Of a stretch of 64,000 bases of DNA, positions 47,801 to 58,867 are shown one piece after another. The stretch covers positions 159,595,741 to 159,659,740 of the forward strand of contig CM041465.1 in the NCBI GenBank assembly GCA_023213395.1. Direction: 5' to 3'. Origin of the DNA: Cycas panzhihuaensis. Taxonomy: Eukaryota > Cycadophyta. Each line of letters begins with the position of its first letter. Positions within the stretch are counted from its first letter, which is position 1. The notes under the pieces were generated by a model that was not told the origin of the DNA, ran no database searches, and was given only the letters and a program-made list of their open reading frames with translations. The position numbers and the translations under genes are program-made.

Positions 47801-48018
47801 CTCGCCACTCAGAAGCATGGTGCAATGGTGAATGCTGGCAACACAACTATCAGTAGCACATGTGTATGTATATATATAAATCATGATAATAACAAGAGTC
47901 AAGGGTGTTAGCAAGTCTCATGGCGGAATACGTGGATATGAGGACAGGGGTAGAGACCACATAGGGGTTGCCTATGTGCCACCTGGGAATCGACTGGAAG
48001 CTAAGAAGGATGAGGGGG
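44866..48018 (-). repeat. LTR-like block of P2 (3' LTR candidate)
   Basis: Aligns with 55720-58745 (P3/P2 border) and, reversed, with 11597-15080 (P1). Long chance frames (for example 46430-46984 minus) have no clear protein counterpart in the other copies. Confidence 0.6.
47197..47280. repeat. GGTACC-type palindrome cluster in P2 LTR
   Basis: Best preserved: CCGCGGTAAATTTCGCAG, TATGCGGTACCGCGGTAAAC and CTTCGTGGTACTACAAAG follow one another, then CAGCGGTG. Units can pair with each other around GGTACC. Confidence 0.8.
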
Positions 48019-48028
48019 TTGCCCCCAT
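48012..48028 (-). promoter_or_regulatory. PPT-like motif of P2
   Basis: Minus strand ATGGGGGCAACCCCCTC, shared with P1 and P3 between RNase H and the LTR-like block. Confidence 0.4.
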
Positions 48029-48099
48029 CGTAAAAGTGCAAAGAGGAGTGCATGATGAAGTCAAGTAAAAGGGATAAATGAGCAAACCTGGTAGTCGCC

Positions 48100-48625
48100 A
48101 TAGTTTAACCTCATTAGCGTCTAGCTTTCAGAGGTGTGAATAGATCGCAAGGTGATGTGCATGATGGCCTGGGACTTGGGTGACAGAGTGACCAAGCAAG
48201 TCTCAGGGATGGTCAGCAAGAAGAGGAAGGCGACGCTCAAGGATTAGGTGAATGAGACTATCTACCTCAGCATTGAGGGCTCAAGGAATGTGTCGAATGT
48301 TGACAGACTGAAAACAAGCCAAAAGAGACATGGTGGTCTAAGTGAGAGCTCTCAGATGAGGGCATCGTACCTAGTAAACCTGGGTGAGATGGGACACCAC
48401 TACTTGGGAGTCACAAAGAAGAATAATAGATCCGTGATAGAAACAGAGTGCATGAGTGAGGGCCTCGATAACGGCTGTGTACTTAGCTTCGTTATTGGTG
48501 GCCTCGGGGAGGAAGATTCTGGAGTGTAGAAAATCATGTTCAAAAGGACTGTGAAGAATCCATGTGGTGGTAGAAGGTCCAGGATTACCACGGCTTCTAC
48601 CATCAGTAAAAATAAAGAGAGACAT
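48100..48625 (-). pseudogene. Plant/archaeal-type RNase H, free-standing (P2)
   Basis: ATG at 48623-48625: MSLFIFTDGRSRGNPGPST, TNNEAKYTAVIEAL, ILLCDSQVVVSHLTQVY, then a stop and eroded continuation (ending near 48100). First Asp and DSQ Asp are present; the catalytic Glu position (AEY in the family) reads AKY, as in P3. Head to head with the PMD gene at 49850. Confidence 0.75.
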
Positions 48626-48829
48626 AGATGATGGAAGGAAACATCTTGGTAGAGAGAATATGCAATAATATGGGAGTCAAAGCAAAAGAGGCCCATATGG
48701 CAAGCAGTAAAAATGGCCACAAAGGGTAGGAGGACCTAGTAATGAGGCTAGCAAAGGACAAGAGCAGACTATCTAACCACTGGCTGGGAGCGGGCGGTAA
48801 AAGGGCACCCCAAGGTGCCAAAGGTTGCT

Positions 48830-49135
48830 TTAAAAAGTAAAGAATGACTCTGAACGGAGGGAGCATTCCCTTTGGAGGCCCCGAGAGCAAGAACAGGCTA
48901 TAAAAATTGATCCAGGATGGTAAAACAAGCCAAATGAGTATAAACTTGGGCATGTATGGGAGTGGCAAGCAAAATGAGACAAAAGGAGCCCTGTGAAAAA
49001 TGTATTGGCAGGGTGCCATAAATGCATCCGCAAGAAAGAGTGAAATGAAGGCTCTGGGAGCACAATAGGAGATAGGGCCAGAAGGCAAAGATGATCGGGG
49101 GCAAGAGACAATCCAAAAGGCTGTCCTGAAAGCAA
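48830..49135 (-). CDS. Small ORF upstream of RNase H, unknown (P2)
   Basis: 101 codons; HTCPSLYSFGLFYHPGSIF aligns in frame with P1 and P3. Otherwise variable. No domain recognised; may be leader sequence. Confidence 0.25.
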   Translation of the reverse strand: MLSGQPFGLSLAPDHLCLLALSPIVLPEPSFHSFLRMHLWHPANTFFTGLLLSHFACHSHTCPSLYSFGLFYHPGSIFIACSCSRGLQRECSLRSESFFTF

Positions 49136-49167
49136 AAATGAAGAGAATGCCCGTCGGGGCCCCTGCC

Positions 49168-49174
49168 TATATAA
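49168..49174 (+). promoter_or_regulatory. TATA box of the PMD gene (P2)
   Basis: GGGGCCCCTGCCTATATAAGG context, conserved in P3 and P1. Confidence 0.6.
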
Positions 49175-49358
49175 GGAAAATCGATGAAAATGGGATTTAT
49201 TTTCACGGGCTCTCGAGCGAATCTAGAGCCATTTCCTTACACAGCAGAGTGCCACCCGACTTTGAAGGCACAAAGAGGGAGATCAGACCGTCAGATCGAG
49301 GCCAGAGGATAGCCACTAGGATCGTAGAGATGAGATGACGAGCGCCAGGCCAGATCCA

Positions 49359-49364
49359 GTGAGT
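49359..49364 (+). other. Conserved splice donor in PMD leader (P2)
   Basis: ATCCA|GTGAGTGGATC. The acceptor expected near 49840 reads GCAC; a CGCAG stands 12 bases on. Confidence 0.5.
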
Positions 49365-49602
49365 GGATCCTAAAAACCCAACCCATCTTGCAATTCAAAG
49401 TTTGCTATTTTTTTGTGATTTTATGTAGATTTTTAGGCCCCATATGGGCAAGAAATGACCTCCTAAAGTTTAAATTGGACCCAGAAAGAGGCGGGACCGA
49501 GGCATTAGGTAGCCCTGGTCCCAGTGGGCCTAGCTATGGCCCACCAAAAGAAATTTTTTTGGATTTTTGGCAGGAAAACCCCCCATTTTAGGGGGGTGCC
49601 AT

Positions 49603-49710
49603 TCGCACCATGGCAAAGATCATGGTATCGTGATCTTTGTCGCGGGGCCCCATCACCGTGGGGCCTAGGCCAAACTCCGTGGTACCGTGAAGTTTAGCAC
49701 AGTGCGAAGG
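49603..49710. repeat. GGTACC-type hairpin cluster, internal site (P2)
   Basis: GCAAAGATCA and TGATCTTTGT form a ten-pair stem around TGGTATCG (49613-49640). AAACTCCGTGGT and ACCGTGAAGTTT (49672-49695) form a second one around GGTACC. Confidence 0.75.
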
Positions 49711-49849
49711 TAGAACTGTAGAAAAAAAAAGATAGGGGCCTGAGGGGCCCCAAATCTTAATCAGGTATAGCAGAGAGGTAGTTCAGAAGATAAGGGGTGG
49801 GTGTAGGTCGAGTGCTGACTAGTTTTATGGTATTTTGCACACTGTGATC

Positions 49850-51790
49850 GCAGTAGAGAACTGCGAGAACATAGGGATGGCTATGTTGAGCTTCATTGAG
49901 ATGATGACTAGAGAGGACCGGGAGATCCTATGGAGATGTGGCCTACTGAAGGTCATGAGGATGCCCCAGTATATGTCAGACCAGCAGCTATTGGTTGATA
50001 TCATGTCACACTAGGATAGGAGGAGGCATGTCTTCCACCTACCCCAGGTGGGAGATGTATCAATGATGCCTGGGGATATCAGGAGGATACTAGGAGTACT
50101 AGCTATGGGGAGGCTGGTGGCACTAGGAGCGCTTCCCAGTAATGAAGTAGCACATAGAGAGACATCCATGTTTTTCACAGGTTTGGATAGATGGGAGAGG
50201 CGAGGGATTCCTCTCCAGACCATGGTTATGTTAGGGGTTCCTCGAGTGAGGAAGTTAATCACACTGTGCATTCTGTTCTGGATCTCCCAGAAATAGAATT
50301 ATAGGGACATATTAAGAGGATGGATGGACGCAGTACGCCAGTGCAAGGCAGGAGAGTGGATGGACTGGGCCACCCTCATAGCGAAAAACCTTGTCGCACA
50401 GTTAGATGCTATCAGGGTAGCGGGCAGAGGAGGACTCTCTTACAGTATGTTACTACAGTGATGGTTCTTTGACCACTTTTGAGTAGTGGCACCGATAGGG
50501 GGACCACACCCTATCACAGAGTGGGCCCCGATGGTCTACAGATGGTAGACCAAGCTGAGAGGGACTGAGGACCAAGCACATGTCCGTCGCTTGATGGAGG
50601 CCACATCACTAGACCTCCTCACCATGACAGATTACATAGCAGATCCGTACAGGGCAGTGAGGTGGGATAGTAATGACGCAATAGGAGGAGTAGGAGTACC
50701 TCCGGGAGATGATGAGGGCAGTGACGGAGGTGATAGGGCCAGCCCATCACGAGCTGTAGGAGAGGCAGTTTTGTCTAGGGCTGTAGGTGGAGAGGTAGGC
50801 CCATCACGAGCTACAGACAAGGGTAAAGGCCCAGTGACACAGGCCCGAAGGCTATAGATCATTAGGAGATCTGAAGAGGTGGTAGTTGCACCAGCCACAG
50901 AGAGGAGGGACACTCCATGAGCAGAGGCCATGACAGAAGAGGTACTTGAGGAGGAGGTACAGGCAACTAGTGGGGTGTCAAAGGGAGAGGCAGTCGCCCA
51001 AGTCGAAGAGCCGGCAGCCACACCAGGTGAGACATGACCATTTCCTATCGTCGTTTGAATGCCAGACATATATATAGTTTGATTTTGGTTTGATATCCAT
51101 ATAGACATGGACTGATACGTGGCATATTAGATTGCAAGCATGGTGGACATCCAGAGACTAGTGGAGGTTGTAGTCTGAGAGATATTCCCTCGGGCCTACG
51201 TAGAGGGACATCCTCCCATCTAGGCAGGTCATGAGCCTAGATTGGCAGGCGGTCACATGGCAGCATTCACCCCATTAATACGTGCAAGAGATATATGGAT
51301 AGTAGAGTCCCAGGAGCACGAGGCACATGCAGGATGACAGCAGGCTGAGATGGACACCATCCAATTTGAGAGGGACGCTCTACAGAGTCGGGTGCAAGCA
51401 CTGGAGGCTCAGGGAGGAGCTGGAGGAGATATGGGGAGCCATATCCAGTTGGCAGTGATGGAGGAGTGACTCTGGGGGATGGAGGAGAGGCTCTGCCTCG
51501 TAGAGATGGAGCGTGATTGTATCCAGGCCCGATACGATCGACTGATAGAAGATATGGCATCAAGGTCGGTGCGGAGTAGGACATAGACTCATACATTGGC
51601 GATGACCCTGAGGAGGCCACAGGATGAGGGGAGCAAGGCAGGGAGCTCACGAAGACTGAGGAGGCATCTTGGAGGGATGTGGTCCCTAGGAGAGGGATCA
51701 CATCAACCAGGAGATGATGCCCCAAGGGTGAGGCAGCAGTAGGATAGTGCATATGTTTTCCTTTTAGGTAGGGGAAAGCACGTGTCTCCA
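49850..51790 (+). pseudogene. PMD protein gene of P2, antisense to gag
   Basis: Coding similarity from about 49855: NCENIGMAMLSFIEMMTRED, LLVDIMSH, FHLPQVGDVSMMPGDIRRIL, TGLDRWERRGIPLQTMVMLG and VRKLITLCILFWISQK, then TAG where P1 has Gln. It continues (NYRDILRGWMDAV) to LRGTEDQAHVRRLMEATSLD (88-codon frame from 50591), acidic DDEGSDGGD, an intron (51027-51138), a helical region (DMGSH, MEERLCLVEMERD) and a basic Thr/Arg tail. PMD proteins of the MAIN/MAIL type act in the nucleus in gene and transposon silencing; here the role is unknown. Confidence 0.72.
51027..51138 (+). other. Predicted intron of the P2 PMD gene
   Basis: Donor ACCAG|GTGAGACAT, acceptor TTGCAAG|CATGG. Same place and similar size in P1 and P3. 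Confidence 0.55.
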
Positions 51791-52439
51791 GGGGGTCACC
51801 ATATATAGTCACATGATTGTACCCTCCCTACAAGGACACCAGCTTACGATCGATGATGTACCACACCATATGTATGACATGACACATGTTTTTTGATGTA
51901 TATAGATAGGGTGATTGATACCCGATTTTGATATATGATGATGTATATATTTTATTTACGTGTTTATATGTGTGTGAGGGTGCATGGATGTATGGGGATA
52001 TATATAGTTGCATTTTGAGCTAATTATTATATGAGCTTTGTATTATAATATTTGTTTAGGTTGCGCATATTTCCTTTCATGCAAGACCATATACCTAATA
52101 GGAGCATATGCGACCACCATGTGTAGAGGTGATAGACATATGTGGGGTTAGGAAATAAGACGACACGCCTGTCCACATGGGAGCATAGTGGGATATGCAA
52201 AGGAAATACCAAGCAAGAGGGGAGTGACGATACTCCAGAGCATCATCCTAACTGGGGAATGCCCAAATAGGAGGACAAGATCCCAAGGAAAATGGGAACA
52301 AGGGTTCTGTGAGAGGAACCAGAAGGAAACGGAAGAGGCCATCCTAAGTCGTCATTCCACCCATGGTTGGGAGGAATGGGAATGAACTTAAGATGGTAGT
52401 TTAGGCTTATTTCGGAGCATGGATAAGGTGATGACGAGC
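51791..52439. other. P2 stretch between PMD 3' end and integrase relic
   Basis: No gene recognised. Strongly similar to P3 62380-62940 (for example AGTGACGATACTCC, GCATCATCCTAACTGGGG). Confidence 0.5.
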
Positions 52440-53384
52440 TCATGAGTAGAATTTCTTAAGGAATTTCCCATTAACAGCTTTCTCAAACTCAAGACCCTCG
52501 AAGGTGGCAATCCTACAAGCACCATTACCGAGGCTCTCGATAATGATAAAGGGACCAACACATTTGGGCCTAAATTTAGCCAAGCAGTTATGAAGGTACT
52601 CCAATTTGAGGACGTGGTCCCCGGGAAACAAAGGATAAGAACAGAGATGTTTATCATAGGTCCTTTGTGAGCGGGCTTTGGATGTTAGGTTAGCCTGGTA
52701 GGCGGTCAAACGTCTCTCATCCAAAGCTTCAAGGTCCAGGAGGTGAGCCTGGCGAATCGACTCCTCATTGATGAGACCCCAAAGAGAAACTCGCAATGAG
52801 GGAATCTCCACTTTCAATAGGAGTACCACCTTGCTACCATAAACTAAGGAGAATGGGGTCATTCCCGTAGTGGCATAGATAGAGGTACGGTAAGCCCATA
52901 GGGTAGAAGGGAGCTGAAGGTACCAGTCTCTTTGAGACTGAGTGACAATTTTCAAGTTGGACACGGAGCCCACTAAGTGCTCAAGTAAGGCTTCATCATC
53001 TTCGAAGTAATCCACCCCATGGATGACGTTACTTTGAATAAATGAAGTGTTGGGGGAAGTGGGAACAACTGAACTATGGTGGTCATCAGGCTGTCCAATC
53101 TCCTTAGAAGACTCTAAGAGAGAGTCAAGAAGGGGCTCCTCGGAAGGAGCAAAAGGAAGTTCCGCGAAACCATCACCTATGGGGGGTGATGGAGAGGAAG
53201 AACTAGTGACTTGTAGGTCAGTGCATGCAATGACATGAGACACAAAGGGGTGACTAGTCTCACCAATGGGAGGGGTTATAGGTTGGGACCTAGAATAAGA
53301 AGGGTGCATCCTACTAGTGCACAGGAAAGAAACAGGGTGAGGAAAATCCTCGTCCTCGCCATGGGACTCATCATCGCTAAACAA
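52440..53384 (-). CDS. In-frame fusion of gag-pol linker with integrase C-terminus (P2)
   Basis: A 314-codon open frame. Residues 1-about 140 continue the post-protease linker (SDDESHGEDEDF, Ser/Pro-rich). From about residue 143 it is the end of a Tat-type integrase: RDWYLQLPSTLWAYRTS, TPFSLVYGSKVVLLLKVEIP, LDLEALDERRL, then FPGDHVLKLEYL and CVGPFIIIE. The protease-distal pol (RT, RNase H, integrase zinc finger and D-D-E core) is missing between. The deletion kept the frame open. The product could not integrate DNA on its own. Confidence 0.7.
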   Translation of the reverse strand: MFSDDESHGEDEDFPHPVSFLCTSRMHPSYSRSQPITPPIGETSHPFVSHVIACTDLQVTSSSSPSPPIGDGFAELPFAPSEEPLLDSLLESSKEIGQPDDHHSSVVPTSPNTSFIQSNVIHGVDYFEDDEALLEHLVGSVSNLKIVTQSQRDWYLQLPSTLWAYRTSIYATTGMTPFSLVYGSKVVLLLKVEIPSLRVSLWGLINEESIRQAHLLDLEALDERRLTAYQANLTSKARSQRTYDKHLCSYPLFPGDHVLKLEYLHNCLAKFRPKCVGPFIIIESLGNGACRIATFEGLEFEKAVNGKFLKKFYS

Positions 53385-53960
53385 GACAAGGTACCCGTAG
53401 CTCCCAATACCAATAGGAGCAAAGCGAGTAAGACTAGAGGAAGAAGAAGTGGGATCTTCTTCAAGCTGAGATGAATCAGGTATGCCGATGGAGTAAGCTG
53501 AGGCGTGAGTAGAAGGGCCTTTGTCTCCCTTCGTATGACCATGGATTGCTTGGTTGATAGGGTGAGTTTGTTTAACAGGTGGACATTCGCAAGAAACAAC
53601 CCTTATTCATCCATCATGGATGAACTTAATTTGCCCCCAGCAGGTCGAACACACGGCTCTTATCTGATCAAGCCATGGTTGACCCAAGAGAAGATTGTAG
53701 TCGATGTCAACGTCAAGGACTACAATGTTAGTGAGGACAGTCTTGCCCTCTAGAGTGAGCGAGATCGAAACAGATCCCAACAGAGTATTTTTGCTACCGT
53801 CATAGTGTTGGCATCTAAGGCAGAAATGCCAAGCTCTTGCATAACACGTAAGGGCATGGCATTCATGGAACAACCGTTGTTGACAATAGTTCTTCACAGA
53901 GTATAGTCAAGTGTGTCAATGGTGATGGTGAACAAGAAGTTCCATTAGTGTTCCCTTTCA
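53385..53960 (-). pseudogene. Aspartic protease and YGYL linker of P2
   Basis: IDTLDYTL*RTIVNNGCSMN then AMPLRVMQELGI near 53830-53930 is the protease active site with the catalytic Asp changed to Asn. VVLDVDIDYNLLLGQPWLDQ (53607-53760) is its C-terminal half. RFAPIGIGSYGYLVLFSDDE follows at 53370-53430. Confidence 0.72.
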
Positions 53961-55611
53961 CATGCAGAGGGAAGGTCTTTAGGGTCAAAGGAAATGACAG
54001 GCTCATGGCTTTGGGTAACACTCAAAGCGTGAATGGGCACGTCATTCGATCCTAAAGCTTCCAAAAGGAGAGTTCGTTGTTTAGGATAACTTCTCAAAAC
54101 ATCCATCAAGGACATTCCTGCAACGACCGTGTGGAGTTCGTCAACAATAGAGAAAGGCTTCCCCTTCGCAGTAGGTTGGGTAAGCGCCCTTCAAAAATCA
54201 TAATGACCAAGATGTACGGGAATGGTCTTGGGAAGTAACGGCACTTCCAGAAGGGAGGTTTCCGGAAGAGGATCAGAGTGTGGAGTAGAAGAAGAGGTGT
54301 CGGTTGCCTCTTTAGCGGCTTGAGACTGAGTAAGGGCGTATAAGGGGGTAGCCTCAAGCATTTGGATTACCTTCTTTCCCTTATTCTGGGACTGTAAAGG
54401 TGAAGGAGTATGTCGGTGATGGGAATGCGAAGAAGAAGACAAATCCCGAGCACCCTTCTCTTTATTGTGGGAAGGATGGGAATTCGGGGATCTCCCCCAG
54501 TTCTGGTTATTTTTAGGCTGAGTATTATGATCACGTTCCCCATGTTTAGGGAACAGATCCTTGTGGACTGGTTGATCTAGATTAGGCCTTGAGGCTTGTT
54601 TAGAGGATGAGTCATGTCGAGGGGCATCCCTAGGATGCTGGGCCCTACAACGTGAGTCCTCATGGAAACACTCACCATGAATGGAACACCACTTCTTCTC
54701 AAGTGAGGAATCTGTCTTCCTCACTTGAGAGGACTGGGCGTTACCATTCCTAGGGAGGGAGTAGCTTGTTGGATTTGTTTGTTAGAAGTAGATGCTAAAG
54801 GAGCTTGTAATTTAAGTTCCTTCATTGTACGTTCGAATGAACATATAGAAGATGCAAGTAGATCTAGGGTCTTCTCAGTCGGATGAGAAGAGGACTTAAT
54901 GGATTGTTGACGTTTGGTCTCTTTAGTTGGAGGTGGTACCTCATGTTGCTGTGAGGACTTAAGAGGCTTCTTGAGTCTAACCTGGATCTCAATAGCCTCA
55001 AGCGCTAAACACTTTGCGATGGCAGAGTCACATGTAGTCGCCTCTATCTTAAGGACTTCTACATGGACTTTAAGGTGAAGTGCATTAATGAAGAGATCCC
55101 TCTTCAATTCCTCGAGAAAAGTAGCCTTAGTGGAATGAAGAAGGTCATAAAATCACCGCACGAAGTCACGATTCATCTCATCGTGACCTTGTTTGAGTGA
55201 AAGAAGGGATTTCATTCCAATTTCAAATGGGCGAGCAACATCAAAATAATTGATGAACTCATCTACAAGTTTGTGGAACGAGAAAATGGAATGGGCAGGC
55301 AGGCGATAAAACCACTTGAGGGCATCGCCTTGTAAGGATCATGGGAATAGTTTCATTAGGATGTGATCATAGGCCCAATAATCAATACACGCCATAGAGA
55401 AACTATGGGCATGCTCCATTGAGTCTTACGATGAAGTTCCATCAAACTTAGGAACTTCGGGAGGATGAGGCAGTAAGTTTGTTCTTAATGCCTTAATAGA
55501 CAATGGTGTCAATCTATAATCCATGAAGGGACGTGCCCTTGCCTGGACCGTAGGATCGATAAATGATGTAGGAGGTAATGGGCAAGGAACGGATGGGGTT
55601 GGCGGACCCAT
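53961..55611 (-). pseudogene. Gag of P2
   Basis: PFMDYRLTPLSIKALRTNLL and PPEVPKFDGTSS (55426-55611), then WFYRLPAHSIFSFHKLVDEF-type gag core near 55240-55330, HDEMNRDFVR, and a 128-codon frame 54721-55107. A Tat-like zinc finger (WCSIHGECFHEDSRCRA, CX2HX4HX4C) lies near 54640-54690. Ser/His-rich tail to 54191. A few stops. Confidence 0.72.
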
Positions 55612-55719
55612 CCCTCCTTGAGGAAGTGCCCCTTGCTGGAAAGGGACTTGAGGATAAGCGCCTTGAAAGGAAGCCGAGTTCCCTTACAAAAGCGCAGTGT
55701 AGGAGGCTACACAGGATGG

Positions 55720-58700
55720 TGGAAAAGAAGGGTGTGGAACCATGTTTTATCCATATAGGCCACCCATGGGTGGTGCAACCCTATATGGATGTAGCAGGTC
55801 TACCCCATAAGCTAGAATATAATTCCCTTTACCCTGCCCCCAAGGTTGAGAAGTATAACCTGGGGGTATGTAAAGAGAAGAACCATTGGGTTGTGAAATG
55901 CATCTACGGAGTGGTCTCCTACGTTTAGTAAGATGTGGCTAACTAAGATATAGTCGGGCTATGAGTGGGATATAACGGTAAGAAAAACACCACGCAGGGC
56001 ATTTGTGTGCCAGAGCGTAGATTCGAGACCTGCAAATCACGCCCAATTACCTTAGGGCAATCTTTGGAGGACGCAAGGCGAGGCCTTGCGTTGTCCCAAA
56101 AGAAGAGGCCCTTCTACCCCTTGGATGGCCAGGAAGAGGAAGAGGGACTCTAAAGAGTCGTGCCTTCTCAAGAGAGGGAGAAGGCAACATGTAAGAGAAT
56201 GTGTGTAGTATGGTGTCCTACATGTGGGCTAGGTGGGGAGGTGAGGAATGTATGACTCACACCCAAAACCTATCTATACGTAGTATAAGCAACTATAAAA
56301 AGAGACGCAAACGCAAAGATGAATTCTTTTCCCTTTTTTGTTTCCTATATATTTTTAGCATGTGGCATATGCATAAGAGAAAACACTGTAGAAAAGGATA
56401 AAAAAGGACAAAGAATGCATGGAAATATAGTGCGGTTAGGGTGTTGTGACCTTTTACTCTTTGCTTGCTTGCCCGCTCAAACTTGTCACACATGTGAGAG
56501 ACTAGCCGGCGGTAGTAGCCATGAGCGGTCAAGGGGCTACCTTACCTTCCCCAATCGTGCAAAAAGCAAAGCAGCATAAAGAACGACAAAAAGAAACAAA
56601 TAAATACTACTAACAAGAGGCTAACCTGTCAAGAAGTTCTCCTCGTTCGTATTTCTGTTACCACAAAACATGCCAAATATAAAATGAGAGTTTCTCCCTC
56701 CCAGAAGAGGGGATGCCAAATATGCCTAATATATGTATATGTGAATACAAAAAGCTGATAACAAATCAAGTCAAAGAAATGTTGCACTCTACTCCAAAAC
56801 TCTAAGCAAAACTCAAACAAGCAGCAGCACCAAACGGTATCCAACATGAAGAAGTTAGCCTCGGAATGGCTAACTCACCCACAAGTATCCCCACATAGCC
56901 TCAAAGGAGGAAAAAGCAAAGTGTACTGGCTATATGGGACAGCAAATAAGAGAGGAAATAGACCAGCAAAATGATGTATAAGCAAACCCAAGAGACGAAG
57001 TGCTATGGACAGTAAATCATCAAGTTGGGATGAGCTAAGGGTCACAGACCAACCGGGATGGGTTTTGGGGCTTATGTGGTGCCCAAAACCTGTAAGTGCA
57101 GGTCTGAAACTAATATGGCAAGCGCTACTAACACTATTTCAAATCTAGAAACAGGCTCTCAATATCCCTGGCCCAGCTCCAAGGGAGGCATGAGGTGAAA
57201 GAGAAAGGAAGGGAAGGATTTGGACACTTGGGGAGAAGGCTAACAAGGGGACTGATCCCGCCTTTCTCCCTTTACCTGTCCTTGTGTAACCCTCTTGCAC
57301 AACCACCTTGAAGTGAACTTGTAGGAAATGAGAGGGGGAGCACTGTAAAATAGGGAGCAATGTGTAAGCTCCTATGGAATGCCAAGCCAAGAGTAAAAAA
57401 TAACTAAAAATTGTTCATAAAAGGAAGGAGAAAAACATGAATCTTAGAGAAACATTAAAGAGATAGCTTGCAACAGGAAGAAAGAGCTTGTTCCTACCAG
57501 AAATTAGGAGGATAAGCCTGTGCCTGATATGCTTTTCAAGCATGGCCTGAAAAGGAGGCAAACATGGGAGCACAACTGAGATCTTAGAACTTTGGAGCTT
57601 GCTTTGTTGAGTTGCTATGAGTATTCCTTCCTCCACGATGTAAACCTGCAAAGAGAGAGCCTGAGCTACTGGAGCAAGGCCTGAGACACAACAGGTATCC
57701 CTATGGAAGGAGAACTAGAGCCAAAGAGCAGATTCTCTTACAGTCTTGGAGAGAGAGCTAGAGTAGTGCCAAAAAAATGAATGGAGAAGCCCCGAAAAAT
57801 GACTTACTTTTTGGGTTTTATATTCTCCCTAACCCTAAACGAGCATTTAGGGTTATGAGGGGATGAGTATGCGCAGATGCCACATGGAAATTCTGGGAAA
57901 AGAGCGGGAACTGCTGCGACTATTTTAAAAAAATAATTTTAAACAGTCACACCACACAAATTTTAAGCATCAGAGTAAAATTTGCGATCTGCTAAGTTTG
58001 CAGATGCAGACACGATAGTTAAAATTGGGGTAGAAATAAGGCCTAAAGCCAAACAAAGGGTATGCTGAGATTGGGCAGGCTGGGAACTCCTGCCCAGGTG
58101 GCTGACAAGTGGCCAAAAGAGAGAAACGGGTCTCAACGAGGGTCCTATCATACACAGAAAGAGACTCACAGTAGAGACAAGATGTTGGCATGGACAAAAT
58201 GTGTCCAACAATGATGCTCGAGGAACTGTGGAGGTGTTGTAGGCATCTGAGTACCATATGGGATGTATGACTCGCTGAGGAGTGCCCCCACGGTGGGTCA
58301 TCATAGGCTGAGTGGTGTGCAGCAGGCACAAGCAACATGATCAGGCAAGAAAGCAATACGATCACTTAAATGATAGGCAAGCATGCATCAAGCAATACAC
58401 TAAGCAACCTCGACCAAGCAAAAGTGAGGATGGGAGTGAGAAACATATACCTGATCTTGCCTGAGTCAACTCGTCCCAAATCTATTCCCGGTAGCCGGGA
58501 AACACTGACCCTTGGCAACAGAGCCTCACTGCTTAGAAGCGTGGTGTGATGGTGAATGCTGACAACAAAAAACTGTTAGTAGCACATGCGTATATATATA
58601 AACAAATCATGAATAACATATGGACCAAGGGTGTCAGTCAATATCATGGAGGAACGCATGGACAAGGGAGACAGAGATGAGGACAACATAGGGGCTGCCT

Positions 58701-58745
58701 ATGTGTCGTCTAAAAGTTGACTTGGAAATGAAGGAAATGGGAAAA
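55720..58745 (-). repeat. LTR-like block between P3 and P2
   Basis: 3' LTR of P3 and 5' LTR of P2 by position. End TGGAAAAGAAGGG at 55720 matches TGAAAAGAGTGG at the P2 outer end. Landmark TTGGCAACAGAGCCTC near 58513 is shared with P2 (47787) and P1 (11790). Confidence 0.6.
57945..58015. repeat. Palindrome cluster in P3/P2 LTR, eroded
   Basis: Homologous to 47197-47280, but most GGTACC centres are lost (CAGAGTAAAATTTGCGATC, CTAAGTTTGCAG). Confidence 0.5.
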
Positions 58746-58746
58746 A

Positions 58747-58763
58747 GAGGTTGATGCTCCCAT
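58747..58763 (-). promoter_or_regulatory. PPT-like motif of P3
   Basis: Minus strand ATGGGAGCATCAACCTC, aligned with the P1 and P2 motifs. Confidence 0.35.
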
Positions 58764-58867
58764 TGCTGAAATGTAGTGAGTGATGTAAGGGCACCCAACA
58801 GATTAAACAAGCAAACTGGAAGAAAGGCGACCAGAGACTTGGGCAACGGGCTAGCCAAGCAAGTCTC

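Larger units (their letters stand above)
44866..55719 (-). mobile_element. P2: Tat-like element with antisense PMD gene
   Basis: Minus-strand P-family copy: gag (to 55611), protease, linker fused to an integrase end, antisense PMD (plus strand), RNase H, LTR-like block. RT, RNase H of pol and the integrase core are deleted. Its left end TGAAAAGAG cuts copia B. Its gag abuts the LTR-like block shared with P3. I could not recognise a PBS at 55700-55719. Confidence 0.72.

Noticed and set aside
52100-52443. ORFs on both strands at 52148-52443
   Set aside because: Conserved DNA shared with P3 62680-62925, but frames differ and no domain is seen.
57970-58365. Two overlapping minus-strand frames of over 120 codons
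   Set aside because: Inside the LTR-like block and not conserved as protein in P1 or P2.
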